A program made the translations under genes and the position numbers. The notes beneath the pieces were generated by a model. That model had not been told where the DNA came from. It worked only from the letters and a program-made list of their open reading frames with translations, and made no database searches. This document shows, one piece after another, positions 34,622-43,601 of a stretch of 43,601 nucleotides of DNA (position 1 is its first letter; the number at the start of each line of letters is the position of its first letter). Source of the stretch: Novosphingobium sp. Lineage in GTDB: Bacteria; Pseudomonadota; Alphaproteobacteria; Sphingomonadales; Sphingomonadaceae. The stretch is from assembly GCF_025351285.1 (NCBI RefSeq), contig NZ_JANXWG010000147.1, forward strand, positions 1 to 43,601. The letters run 5' to 3'.

Positions 34622-35770
34622 TTAGGAGTTCGCGGCCTGCTCTTCGGCTTTTACGATCTCGTAAGCCCAGTCGAGCCAAGGGCCGAGCGCTTCGATATCG
34701 GCCGTATCGACCGTGGCGCCGCACCAAATTCGCAGGCCAGCCGGGGCGTCCCGGTAACCAGCAATATCGTACGCCGCTCCTTGCTCTTCGAGCAAAGCCG
34801 TCATCCGTTTGATCATGTTTTGATCAAAAAGACGCACGAACAAACATACACTGGTCTTTGATCGATATTTTGGATCGTCAGCGAGATGGAAAAGCCAATC
34901 TCGCTCCTCCACGATCTTGTCGAGCGCATCGGCATTGGCGGTGCAACGGTGCTGCATGGCGCTTAGACCGCCGAGCGACTTGGCCCATTCGAGCGCGAAG
35001 ATCGCGTCTTCGACCGCCAGCATCGAGGGGGTGTTGATCGTCTCGCCCTTGAACACGCCTTCGGTCAGCTTGCCCTTCGAAACCAGCCGGAACACCTTGG
35101 GCAGCGGCCAGGCGGGGGTGTATTCCTCCAGCCGTTTCACCGCGCGGGGGCCGAGGATCAGCACACCGTGGCCGCCTTCGCCGCCCAGCACCTTCTGCCA
35201 CGAGAACGTCGCTACATCGATCTTGTCCCACGGCATGTCGTAAGCGAACACCGCGCTGGTAGCGTCGGCGAAGGACAAGCCCTCGCGGTCGGCGGCGATC
35301 CATTCGCCATCGGGCACGCGCACGCCGCTGGTGGTGCCGTTCCAGGTGAACAGCACGTCGGTGGACCAATCCACCTTGTCGAGATCGGGAAGCTGGCCAT
35401 AATCGGCGCGCATCACGGTGGGTTCGAGCTTGAGCTGCTTGACCGCGTCGGTCACCCAGCCATCGCCGAAGCTTTCCCAAGCCAGCGTGGTCACGGGGCG
35501 TCCGCCCAGCATCGTCCACATCGCCATCTCGAACGCGCCGGTGTCGGAACCGGGGACGATGCCGATGCGGTGCGTGTCGGGGACTTGCAGCACTTCGCGC
35601 ATCAGGTCGATGCAAAGCTGCAGGCGCGCCTTGCCGATCTTGGCGCGGTGCGAGCGGCCGAGCGATTGGGTTGCGAGTTTGTCTGGGGAATATCCGGGCG
35701 GCTTGGCGCAAGGACCGGAAGAAAAAAACGGACGCGCGGGCTTGGCCGCTGGCCGGGTAGGTTCAGTCAT
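34622..35770 (-). CDS. serC: Phosphoserine aminotransferase
   Basis: The 382-aa PLP enzyme converts 3-phosphohydroxypyruvate to phosphoserine. Features are FFSSGPCAKPPGYS, the PLP-lysine segment ATFSWQKVLGGEGGHG and the substrate-binding LFTWNGTTSGVRVP. The sequence resembles the alphaproteobacterial/archaeal SerC branch. The start at 35770 has AAGGAG at 35778-35783, 7 nt upstream. serA follows after the REP pair. Confidence 0.95.
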   Translation of the reverse strand: MTEPTRPAAKPARPFFSSGPCAKPPGYSPDKLATQSLGRSHRAKIGKARLQLCIDLMREVLQVPDTHRIGIVPGSDTGAFEMAMWTMLGGRPVTTLAWESFGDGWVTDAVKQLKLEPTVMRADYGQLPDLDKVDWSTDVLFTWNGTTSGVRVPDGEWIAADREGLSFADATSAVFAYDMPWDKIDVATFSWQKVLGGEGGHGVLILGPRAVKRLEEYTPAWPLPKVFRLVSKGKLTEGVFKGETINTPSMLAVEDAIFALEWAKSLGGLSAMQHRCTANADALDKIVEERDWLFHLADDPKYRSKTSVCLFVRLFDQNMIKRMTALLEEQGAAYDIAGYRDAPAGLRIWCGATVDTADIEALGPWLDWAYEIVKAEEQAANS

Positions 35771-36025
35771 GTAGTCTCTCCTTACAGAGAGCACGCGCGG
35801 CGTTGGGACCGCGTGGCCCGGGGGCGCACTTAGGGCCCGAGGGCGGGGTGTCAAGCCAATTCGCCCGGCGTCGTGGCGCAATCGCGGTGGCCTTCGTTGC
35901 ATTCCGCGCGCAATGGCCGGCGCAAATTTCATCGCGACAACGGCAGCTTGTTGTCCCCGGTCAATGCCTTGCGAGGCTTGGGCGAGCAGCCTTTGCCATG
36001 CCCAAGGCAATCGCGCCACGGGCCT

Positions 36026-36030
36026 GGAGG
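36026..36030 (+). promoter_or_regulatory. GGAGG ribosome-binding site choosing the 36037 start
   Basis: GGAGG lies 6 nt before the ATG at 36037. An in-frame ATG at 36031 touches the site directly and is therefore unlikely to be used. Confidence 0.7.
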
Positions 36031-36036
36031 ATGACC

Positions 36037-37413
36037 ATGACCGCTGCGAAAATTCGAAAATCCCGGCTTTGGGGAGACCGGATCGCATGGACCGCGCTTG
36101 CCGCCGGACCGCTCGCCATCGCGTTGGCCGGCCCGGCGCACGCGGTGCCGAGTTTCACCGACCAGACCGGGCAGCCATGCCAGGCGTGCCACGTCGGAGG
36201 GCTGGGGCCGCAGCTCACCCCGTTCGGGCGCGAATTCAAGATCGGCGGCTATACCATGCGGACCAAGGCCTCGATCCCGGTGGCGGCGATGGCGATTGCC
36301 AGCTTCACGCATACCAAAAAGGACCAGAACCCGCCGCCAACCCCGTTCGGCGCGAACGACAACTTTGCGTTCGACCAGGGCAGCCTGTTTCTCGCGGGTG
36401 GGTTCGGCCAGCACTTGGGCAGCTTCGTCCAGGTGACGTATGATGGAGTCGCGCACCAATGGCATTGGGACAACCTCGACTTGCGCGCGGTGACGACCGG
36501 GCATTTGTTCGGGCAGGACGCGACGTTCGGGCTGACGGTCAACAACAACCCGACGGTGCAGGACCCGTGGAACACCACCGCGGCCTGGGGCTTTCCTTAT
36601 ACGACCTCGGCGCTGGCCCCATCGCCCGGCGCGGCGCCGCTGATCGACGGGGGTCTGGCGCAGAACGTGCTGGGGGTGACTGCCTACACCTGGATCGGGC
36701 ACAAGTTCTACATCGAGGCCGGCGGTTATTCGAGCCCGAGTGCGGGCACGCTGAGCGCTTTCGGGATCGATCCGCTCAGCCCGGGCAATATCCGCGGGAT
36801 CGCTCCCTATGGCCGCCTGGCCTTGCAAGTGCCGCTCGCCGGCGGGACCGCAGAAGTGGGCGCGTTCGGCTTGCGCGCCGCGATCAACCCGGGGCGCGAT
36901 CGGTCGAGCGGGTTCACCGATCGCTACACCGATGTGGGGCTCGATGCCTCGTGGCAGAAGCCCACTGCTGCGGGCGACGTGCTGACCTTCGACATGCGCT
37001 ACGTTCACGAATCGAGCGACTTGCGCGCCAGTTGCGCGCTGGGGCTGATCGGCAACGGCAGCACGCCCGATTGCGCGAAGACCAGCCTCAACGAAGTGCG
37101 TGGCAACGTCAGCTACAGCTTCCGCAACAAGGTGGGGCTGACGCTGGCGGGCTTTTCGACCACCGGCACCAGCAACGCCAACCTCTACGGCGGGCCCAAT
37201 GCCAGCCCGAACAGCGACGGCGTGATGGGCCAGATCGACTACACGCCCTGGGGCGGCGGCAACGGTCCGCTGGGGCCCCGCTTCAATCTGCGCGTGGGCG
37301 TGCAGGGCACTGTCTACGGCCGCTTCGATGGCGCACGCCGCAATTTCGACGGAGCGGGTGCCAATGCGCCCGACAACAACACGGTAAGGGTATTCACATG
37401 GCTCGCATTCTGA
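36037..37413 (+). CDS. Cyc2-like outer-membrane cytochrome-porin fusion
   Basis: The 458-aa protein has a signal peptide cleaved after Ala36 (GPAHA), then VPSFTDQTGQPCQACH, a single CxxCH haem motif at residues 48-52, followed by LTPFGREFKIGGYTM. That N-terminus closely resembles Cyc2, the fused cytochrome-porin used for Fe(II) oxidation. The remaining ~390 residues alternate polar and aromatic/hydrophobic positions as in a beta-barrel and end in Phe (VFTWLAF), the usual outer-membrane assembly signal. Inference: electrons enter at the cell surface and pass via the plug haem to the periplasm. The last 16 nt overlap the cytochrome c gene. Substrate is unproven. Confidence 0.7.
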   Translation: MTAAKIRKSRLWGDRIAWTALAAGPLAIALAGPAHAVPSFTDQTGQPCQACHVGGLGPQLTPFGREFKIGGYTMRTKASIPVAAMAIASFTHTKKDQNPPPTPFGANDNFAFDQGSLFLAGGFGQHLGSFVQVTYDGVAHQWHWDNLDLRAVTTGHLFGQDATFGLTVNNNPTVQDPWNTTAAWGFPYTTSALAPSPGAAPLIDGGLAQNVLGVTAYTWIGHKFYIEAGGYSSPSAGTLSAFGIDPLSPGNIRGIAPYGRLALQVPLAGGTAEVGAFGLRAAINPGRDRSSGFTDRYTDVGLDASWQKPTAAGDVLTFDMRYVHESSDLRASCALGLIGNGSTPDCAKTSLNEVRGNVSYSFRNKVGLTLAGFSTTGTSNANLYGGPNASPNSDGVMGQIDYTPWGGGNGPLGPRFNLRVGVQGTVYGRFDGARRNFDGAGANAPDNNTVRVFTWLAF

Positions 37414-37760
37414 CAATCGGTATTGCCGCGCTGCTGGGCAGCACGCTCGCTCCATCCGCGATGGCGGCGGATAGCGGCGCGCAAGTTTTCAAATCGCAAT
37501 GCGCGATCTGCCACTCGGGCGCCAAGGGCGCGATCGGGCCGAGCCTGGCGGGCGTGGTCGGCCGCCATGCCGGTTCAGCGCCGGGCTTCAATTATTCGCC
37601 CGCGATGAAGCAATCGGGGCTGGTGTGGACCCCGGCCGCACTCAAACTCTACATCGCCGAGCCGGCCAAGACCGTGAAGGGCAACCGCATGCCTTACGCG
37701 GGCCTCAAGGACCCGGCGAAGCTCGATGCCGTGGTGGCCTATCTCGCCGCCCAACGCTGA
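37398..37760 (+). CDS. Periplasmic class I cytochrome c (c2/mitochondrial-like)
   Basis: The 120-aa protein has a signal peptide (ending PSAMA) and a single haem site CAICH (residues 35-39), GPSLAGVVGRHAG, FNYSPAMKQSGLVWTP and the Met ligand in NRMPYAGL (Met98). It is a small soluble electron carrier. AAGGG lies 7 nt upstream of the ATG, which sits inside the preceding cytochrome-porin gene (16-nt overlap). Coupled translation suggests it is the periplasmic partner, passing electrons on to an oxidase or bc1 complex outside this window. Confidence 0.93.
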   Translation: MARILTIGIAALLGSTLAPSAMAADSGAQVFKSQCAICHSGAKGAIGPSLAGVVGRHAGSAPGFNYSPAMKQSGLVWTPAALKLYIAEPAKTVKGNRMPYAGLKDPAKLDAVVAYLAAQR

Positions 37761-37771
37761 CAGCGGACAAG

Positions 37772-37809
37772 CAAAGGCCGGGATGACCGTGTGGTCGTCC
37801 GGGCCTTTG
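37772..37809. terminator. Terminator hairpin between cytochrome operon and helicase
   Basis: Arms 37772-37788 and 37793-37809 pair with one mismatch and one G-T pair around a 4-base loop, followed by a T-rich stretch on the plus strand. It lies between convergent genes and can serve both. Confidence 0.8.
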
Positions 37810-37827
37810 TCTTGCTAGGTCAGGCGA

Positions 37828-39477
<1,650 letters not shown>

Positions 39478-39998
39478 GGGTATTCTTTCAAGTGCTGCCA
39501 CTGGGCGCAGCCAAAACGGCTCGCCGGGCGGCAAGGGGGTCAAATTGAAGCGACCCTGCGTGACGAAGGAAGCGTCTGTTTCGAGATGGTTGACCCTGGC
39601 CTAGAATCCTCGCGTCAAACGCAAGAAAGGCTGTCCTGAGCGGGGGCGCCGTTAAAAACGAACCCTCACGCTGCCCAGGACTGCGGCGGGCTTGGTGCCA
39701 CGCGCGCCGGTCAATGACGGGCCAATTAGTGTGCGATGCAGCAAAATGCAAGCGATTTCGGCAAGTGGGCTGCGCCGGACACGTTCGGGCATGGCCGAGA
39801 CGGAGATATCGCAAGAGGCGAATGCCTTTCGAAATCGTAATCGATTGCTTGTTACTGGCATTGCAATCAATGAAATTTCATTATTTCAACAAATCGATTG
39901 CATTTTGGTAGTATCGGCTAATTAACCATGTTGTTTAGCGCCCTTTTCAAATTCTGCGGGCCATTGGCAATTCAGCAGAATTTTCAGGGGGATGACAA
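39478..39998. other. 521-bp gene-free region with AT-rich control segment
   Basis: No convincing gene is seen here. Short open frames exist on both strands (for example minus 39652-39870) but lack signal sequence, domain or RBS support. The right half turns AT-rich from about 39830 and carries paired repeats and a palindrome (separate entry), ending in AGGGGGATG as the RBS for the gene at 39999. The left part must contain the helicase promoter. Confidence 0.6.
39839..39901. promoter_or_regulatory. Symmetrical AT-rich operator-like region
   Basis: AATCGATTGC occurs at 39839-39848 and again at 39892-39901, 53 bp apart (about five helical turns). A perfect 14-bp palindrome AATGAAATTTCATT sits between them at 39869-39882. 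AATCGATT is itself a palindrome. The arrangement looks like a binding site for a dimeric regulator or a bending protein, upstream of the secreted-protein gene at 39999. Confidence 0.45.
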
Positions 39999-40649
39999 AT
40001 GTCAAAGTGGATTGTGAGCGCAGTGGCGCTGGCGGTTATTTGTAGTTCGACAGTACAGGCCCAGACCATTTATCACTGGCCTGCCGCGGTGGGTGCCAGC
40101 GAAAGCCAATCGCAAGCCTTTTTTCTTCCAAGTGGCACGCCGATCAAGCTGCGGACATTGACACAAATTTCCTCGCGCGACAGCAAACCCGGCGATCGCG
40201 TCTATCTGGAAGTGGCCGAAAGCGTCTCGTTTCGGGGCCAGGTGGTCATACCCGTCGGCTCGCCGGTGTTCGGTGAGGTCAGCGTGATGCAGCGCAACGG
40301 GCACTTCGGCCGCAAGGGCAAGATCGGGGTGCGCCTGATTCAGGTCGAAACGCCAAGCGGCCCGATCCGCCTTGGCGGCGACGCCTATAAGGAAGGCCAC
40401 AGCGGAACCGCTGCCTCGGTCGCCACGATCGTGCTGGTATCGTGGGTCGGGTTCGTCATCCACGGCACCAGCGCGAAAGTCATGCCGGGCAGCCCGGTTG
40501 ATGCCTTCCTGGCTGAACCGCTCAATTTCGCGTGGGCTCCCGCGAGCAATTCGCGCTTGGGCGCGGCGACAGCAGCTCAACCCGACAGCGCAACCGGCAA
40601 CCGCCTGGGCATGAACGACCGCGCGCTACTGCCCGCCTTGAACAACTAG
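39999..40649 (+). CDS. Secreted/envelope hypothetical protein
   Basis: The 216-aa product has a Sec signal peptide (MSKWIVSAVALAVICSSTVQA) and a domain with SGTPIKLRTLTQISSRDSKPGD, VVIPVGSPVFGEVSVM and GKIGVRLIQVETPSGPIRLGG, then a hydrophobic stretch (residues about 139-155) and a Pro/Ala-rich end. The pattern of an IPxGxPxxGEV strand after a SxxSKxGD turn recurs in uncharacterised alphaproteobacterial envelope proteins, in my recollection. No function is proposed. The RBS is strong and the gene has its own AT-rich upstream region. Confidence 0.72.
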   Translation: MSKWIVSAVALAVICSSTVQAQTIYHWPAAVGASESQSQAFFLPSGTPIKLRTLTQISSRDSKPGDRVYLEVAESVSFRGQVVIPVGSPVFGEVSVMQRNGHFGRKGKIGVRLIQVETPSGPIRLGGDAYKEGHSGTAASVATIVLVSWVGFVIHGTSAKVMPGSPVDAFLAEPLNFAWAPASNSRLGAATAAQPDSATGNRLGMNDRALLPALNN

Positions 40650-40669
40650 GCGAACGTCGCAGCCACAGT

Positions 40670-40707
40670 TTGAGCCGCGGGTGCACTTCATCGCTCCCGC
40701 GGCTCAA
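40670..40707. terminator. 12-bp hairpin after the secreted-protein gene
   Basis: Arms 40670-40681 and 40696-40707 pair perfectly around a 14-base loop, 20 bp after the stop at 40649. No T tract follows, so it may act as a processing or Rho-linked end. Confidence 0.55.
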
Positions 40708-40778
40708 GCCGTTGCATTGCGGGCCGATGCGTCGACGCGCTAACCGCCTGTTAACCATCGCGCGGCATCGTGCAGGAC

Positions 40779-41450
40779 ATGAGAGGCAGCGCGGCATCGT
40801 TGGGACTCGTGGCGCTGTTGGCGGGGTGCATGGCCAGCCCTGTGCACCGCGCGACTGAGCCGATGCGGGCTGCTGCGGCGCCGTTCTCGAGCTTCCCCGA
40901 AGGCGGCAAGTGCCTGACCGAACTTGGGCAGGCGCGCGCGAATTTCTCCCCCTTGCCCGATCGCTATTATGGCGCCGGCTGTTCAACCGTGGGCACGGTG
41001 CAACTGGCCGGACTGCAGGGCGACACTGCGGTGTTTGCGGTGCGCGGACTTGGCCCGGTGACGTGCCCACTGGCCGAGACGCTGGCGGGATGGGCGCGGT
41101 TCGGGGTCGATCGCGCGGCGCGGACGATCCTGGGCAGTCCGCTCGTCCGGATCGAGACCATGGGCAGTTATGCTTGCCGCAATGTAATCGGCAATTCGGG
41201 CAGTTCAGGCCGGCGATCAGCGCATGCGACGGCCAACGCGGTCGACGTCGCAGGTTTCGACCTGGCTGATGGGCGGCGCATCCTGGTGACTGCGAACTGG
41301 AACGACCCCGATCCGGCGGTGCGCCAGTTCCTGCGCACTGTGCGTGGCAGCGCTTGCAAGCGCTTCGCGACGGTGCTGAGCCCCGATTACAACGCGGCGC
41401 ACCACGATCACTTGCACGTTGAAGTGGGCGGCAGCCGCTTCTGCAGTTGA
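40779..41450 (+). CDS. Extensin-family lipoprotein (LAS-like metallopeptidase fold)
   Basis: The 223-aa product has a lipobox signal (LGLVALLAGC, Cys about residue 17) and an extensin-like C-terminal domain. Metal-site residues resembling LAS (D-Ala-D-Ala carboxypeptidase) peptidases are visible: SAHATANAVDVAGF (His and Asp) and HHDHLHVEVG (HxH). Conserved Cys pairs (GAGC, VTCPL, YACRN, SACKRF, RFCS) suggest disulfides. It is probably a periplasmic or outer-membrane peptidoglycan-related protein. A GTG at 40770 is an alternative start. Confidence 0.85.
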   Translation: MRGSAASLGLVALLAGCMASPVHRATEPMRAAAAPFSSFPEGGKCLTELGQARANFSPLPDRYYGAGCSTVGTVQLAGLQGDTAVFAVRGLGPVTCPLAETLAGWARFGVDRAARTILGSPLVRIETMGSYACRNVIGNSGSSGRRSAHATANAVDVAGFDLADGRRILVTANWNDPDPAVRQFLRTVRGSACKRFATVLSPDYNAAHHDHLHVEVGGSRFCS

Positions 41451-41577
41451 GTTGCACGACCCTCAAGCCCACCGCGAAACGGCCGGCTGCCTTCCCTTTT
41501 TCGGTCCCCAGCCTTCGCCGCGATGAACGGCAAGCGGCGGGGGTGCGCCCGAAGGGCTTCTAGGCTGGCAGGTTCAT

Positions 41578-42198
41578 TCAGGCCGCAATTTCATCCAGGC
41601 CGGTGGCTTCGATGCGCAGGCGGACGGCTTCGGCGGCGTGGCGCGCGCCCAGCTTGCCCATCATTTTCATGCGGTGGATTTCCACGGTGCGCGGGCTGAT
41701 TTCAAGTTCGCGCGCGATCGCCTTGTTGCTGCACCCGGCGGCCAGCCGATCGAGCACTTCGCGTTCGCGCATCGAGAGCCGCGAGATCCGCTGGCGGGCA
41801 TCGGCGGCGCGGGCGCGCTGCTGGCGGTGGCCGTTGGCTTCGATCACCACCCGATCGACCGCTTCGCACAGCGGCCCCACATCGAGCGGCAACGCCAGGT
41901 AATCGAGCGCGCCGGCCTTGACCGCGGCGACCACGCCGGTTGTTTCAGGCGTTTCGGACAGGGCGACCACGGGCAACCAACTGCCGCGATCCGCAAGGCC
42001 CCCAAGGATCTGCGCGACGATATCGCTACCCGGATCATCATGCGCCAGAACGATTCCACCCGACGGCGCGTGATGCAGCAATTCATCGAGCCCGCCATAG
42101 ATTTCCGCGTGGTACCCGGCGGTGAAGGCCAAGCGGGCAAGCCGTGCGCGGCGAGCCGAGTCAGTGTCAAGGATGTGGAGGATGGTGCGTTCGGTCAT
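41578..42198 (-). CDS. FixJ/NarL-type regulator with atypical receiver
   Basis: The 206-aa protein joins a receiver-like domain (residues 1-125) to a LuxR-type helix-turn-helix: LSMREREVLDRLAAGCSNKAIARELEISPRTVEIHRMKMM. The receiver is degenerate: an Asp cluster (AHDDPG) sits where the phosphoacceptor should be, but the conserved Lys of the KP motif is replaced (LALPLD). It may work without phosphorylation or with altered signalling. No histidine kinase gene is adjacent. The DNA target is unknown. Confidence 0.88.
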   Translation of the reverse strand: MTERTILHILDTDSARRARLARLAFTAGYHAEIYGGLDELLHHAPSGGIVLAHDDPGSDIVAQILGGLADRGSWLPVVALSETPETTGVVAAVKAGALDYLALPLDVGPLCEAVDRVVIEANGHRQQRARAADARQRISRLSMREREVLDRLAAGCSNKAIARELEISPRTVEIHRMKMMGKLGARHAAEAVRLRIEATGLDEIAA

Positions 42199-42479
42199 GA
42201 ACAGAGTAAGCGCTGTGGACGCTGCACTAGACCAGCCCGATTGGACCCGAAACCGATGGTTAATTGGTGGCTAATACGCTCGAATGGCCGCAACGCTTGA
42301 TTGTGCGCGGTCCGAATTGGACTGGAAAGTTCATTCGATTGCAGCGCCGGTTCATCATCAGCGCGGCGACACCCGCTAGACCCGACCGCTCCGCTTGACC
42401 AGCCGGTTTTAGCGCTTAGCGTTTTACCGACGGTAAAGTTACGGATGAAAGCTTTTCGGACCAAGCGCTGGCAGCAAGA
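42199..42479. other. 281-bp intergenic region upstream of the regulator
   Basis: No convincing gene is present. It contains a perfect 7-bp inverted repeat TTTACCG-A-CGGTAAA at 42423-42437. Its role is unknown; it may be an operator for the regulator gene or a feature of the Anbu gene 3' end. Confidence 0.4.
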
Positions 42480-43226
42480 CTAGCCGTTGGGGTTTCCATC
42501 CAGCGAATAAGGCGGCAGCGATTCCAACGCATCGCGCATCGCTTCGCCCCAAGTCTGCGAGATCGCCTGGTAATACGGATCCGATGCCAGCACGCGCCGT
42601 TCGTGCAGTGGTTCGTAGTTGTCCTTTTCCATCACCAGCAGATCGAGCGGCAGCCCGACCGAAAGGTTGGCGGCGATGGTCGAATCGAACGAGACCATCA
42701 ACAGCTTGATCGCTTCCTCGAAGCTCATCGCCGCATCGTAGCCGCGCACCAGGATCGGGCGGCCGTACTTGGCCTCGCCGATCTGGAAGAACGGGGTGTC
42801 GACCGTCGCTTCGATGAAATTGCCTTCGGGATAGACCATGAAGACGCGCGGATCGCCGCCCTTGATCTGGCCCGCAACGATGATCGTCGCGCCGAAATTG
42901 ACCCGGCTGGTGCCGCCATCGGGGCGCAGTTCGATCGTGTCGCGCAGCAGGATACCGACTTGTTCGGCCACCTGGAACATCGTTGGCGCTTCGAGCAGCG
43001 TGGGATGGCGATCGGGCTTGGCCTTCTGGCGTTCCTCGAGCAGCGACACCACCCGCTGCGTGGTGGCCAGGTTGCCCGCGGTCATGATGCCGATGATGCG
43101 TTCCCCCGGCACCGACCAGCAGTGCATCTTCTTGAACACCGAGATATTGTCGACGCCCGAATTGGTGCGGGTGTCGCTCATCAGCACCAGCCCGCGATCC
43201 ATCAACATGCCAACGCAATACGTCAT
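42480..43226 (-). CDS. Anbu-type proteasome-related peptidase
   Basis: The 248-aa protein is an Ntn-hydrolase of the HslV/20S beta class. It starts MTYCVGMLMDRGLVLMSDTR with Thr2 as the expected N-terminal nucleophile after Met removal, followed by FKKMHCWSVPGERIIGIMTAGNLA and SFDSTIAANLSVGLPLDLL. Anbu (ancestral beta subunit) typically clusters with a transglutaminase-like gene, an alpha-E protein and a circularly permuted ATP-grasp gene, and the upstream gene here is transglutaminase-like. GGGAGAA lies just before the ATG at 43226. The substrate is unknown. Confidence 0.9.
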   Translation of the reverse strand: MTYCVGMLMDRGLVLMSDTRTNSGVDNISVFKKMHCWSVPGERIIGIMTAGNLATTQRVVSLLEERQKAKPDRHPTLLEAPTMFQVAEQVGILLRDTIELRPDGGTSRVNFGATIIVAGQIKGGDPRVFMVYPEGNFIEATVDTPFFQIGEAKYGRPILVRGYDAAMSFEEAIKLLMVSFDSTIAANLSVGLPLDLLVMEKDNYEPLHERRVLASDPYYQAISQTWGEAMRDALESLPPYSLDGNPNG

Positions 43227-43307
43227 CGCATTCTCCCCCGCACGGTTCATGCCCGTGACTGCGGCGTGCGACTCGCGCCGGAACCATCCGCCTGTTGGCG
43301 TGACGCG

Positions 43308-43601
43308 CTATTGTTCCATACGCTGCGAGGTGACTGCAAGCTCCACGTTCAAGGATTCTTCAGCGCCGCCGTAATGGATGCCGGTGACGGGCGCAGCTTC
43401 GCGGGTGTCGGCGCCGGTGGCGACGCGCACATAGCGCTCATCGGGGCAGACTTCGTTGGGAATGTCGAAGCCGACCCAGCCTAGCCGCTCGACATAAGCT
43501 TCGGCCCAGGCGTGGCCGGCGTCCTGGACCGTGCGGCCTTCCATCATCAGGTAGCCGCTGACATAGCGCGCGGGCACGTCCATCGCGCGGGCTGCGGCGA
43601 T
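43308..43601 (-). CDS. Transglutaminase-like protein, C-terminal part (5' end outside window)
   Basis: The open frame runs off the right edge. The visible ~97 residues contain the core segment ARAMDVPARYVSGYLMM and the active-site His and Asp in DAGHAWAEAYVERLGWVGFD; the catalytic Cys lies outside the window. Bacterial transglutaminase-like proteins of this type accompany Anbu genes. The Anbu start follows the stop by 81 bp on the same strand, so co-transcription is likely. Confidence 0.9.
   Translation of the reverse strand: MAAARAMDVPARYVSGYLMMEGRTVQDAGHAWAEAYVERLGWVGFDIPNEVCPDERYVRVATGADTREAAPVTGIHYGGAEESLNVELAVTSQRMEQ

Noticed and set aside
39652..39870. 72-aa minus frame ending in GSVRVRF, like an outer-membrane protein C-terminus
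   Set aside because: The ending is suggestive of a barrel strand, but there is no RBS, no signal peptide and no upstream barrel sequence; at most a remnant.

Overview
The window is a chromosomal segment of high-GC DNA from an alphaproteobacterium, most likely a member of the Sphingomonadales (Novosphingobium/Sphingobium-like; this is inference). Pointers to this are the NDUFA12-type complex I accessory protein, DUF2155 and DUF192 proteins, a 41-residue L36, HisZ, RecX, and sphingomonad-style REP repeats. Nearly all of it is ordinary chromosome with short intergenic gaps. I see one tRNA, no rRNA, no CRISPR array, no transposase and no prophage.

Layout. 1-350: 3'-truncated mreB fragment ending in REP-like DNA. 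434-3095: minus-strand translation/secretion block in transcription order tRNA-Trp, small membrane protein, secE, nusG, rplK, rplA, closed by a strong terminator. 3157-8545: two divergent second-messenger genes, a class III adenylate cyclase with a seven-helix sensor and a CHASE4-GGDEF-EAL protein. 8604-11505: aat, DUF2155 lipoprotein, NDUFA12-like protein, DUF192 protein and recX. 11639-16667: fatty acyl-AMP ligase, a possible 41-aa membrane protein, an M14 carboxypeptidase, a secreted hypothetical protein and galE. 16768-23275: rpmJ (too short for most ORF callers), HAD phosphatase, pgeF, pepN, a Ste24-like M48 protease and an epimerase. 23272-29483: DMT transporter, threonine aldolase, small GNAT, a two-subunit periplasmic molybdenum hydroxylase and hisZ. 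29762-32869: membrane protein, a Clp-fold lipoprotein of lower GC, a PNPOx-fold protein and a serine hydrolase. 32919-35770: serA and serC with a REP pair between them. 36037-37760: an outer-membrane cytochrome-porin resembling Cyc2, translationally coupled to a soluble cytochrome c. 37828-43601: RhlE-like helicase, two secreted proteins, an atypical FixJ-type regulator, an Anbu proteasome-like protease and the start of a transglutaminase gene that runs off the window.

The most notable system is the Cyc2-like/cytochrome c pair at 36037-37760. One CxxCH haem sits 11 residues into the mature protein, directly ahead of a beta-barrel ending in Phe, and the next gene is a periplasmic class I cytochrome c whose start lies inside the barrel gene. 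That is the architecture expected for moving electrons from outside the cell through the outer membrane to the respiratory chain. Second-tier observations are the coding tandem repeat in the EAL domain, the 190-bp tail-to-tail overlap of aat with the DUF2155 gene, the degenerate receiver of the regulator at 41578-42198, the Anbu cluster and the symmetrical AT-rich control region near 39839-39901. All functional assignments come from reading the sequence; no database search was run.
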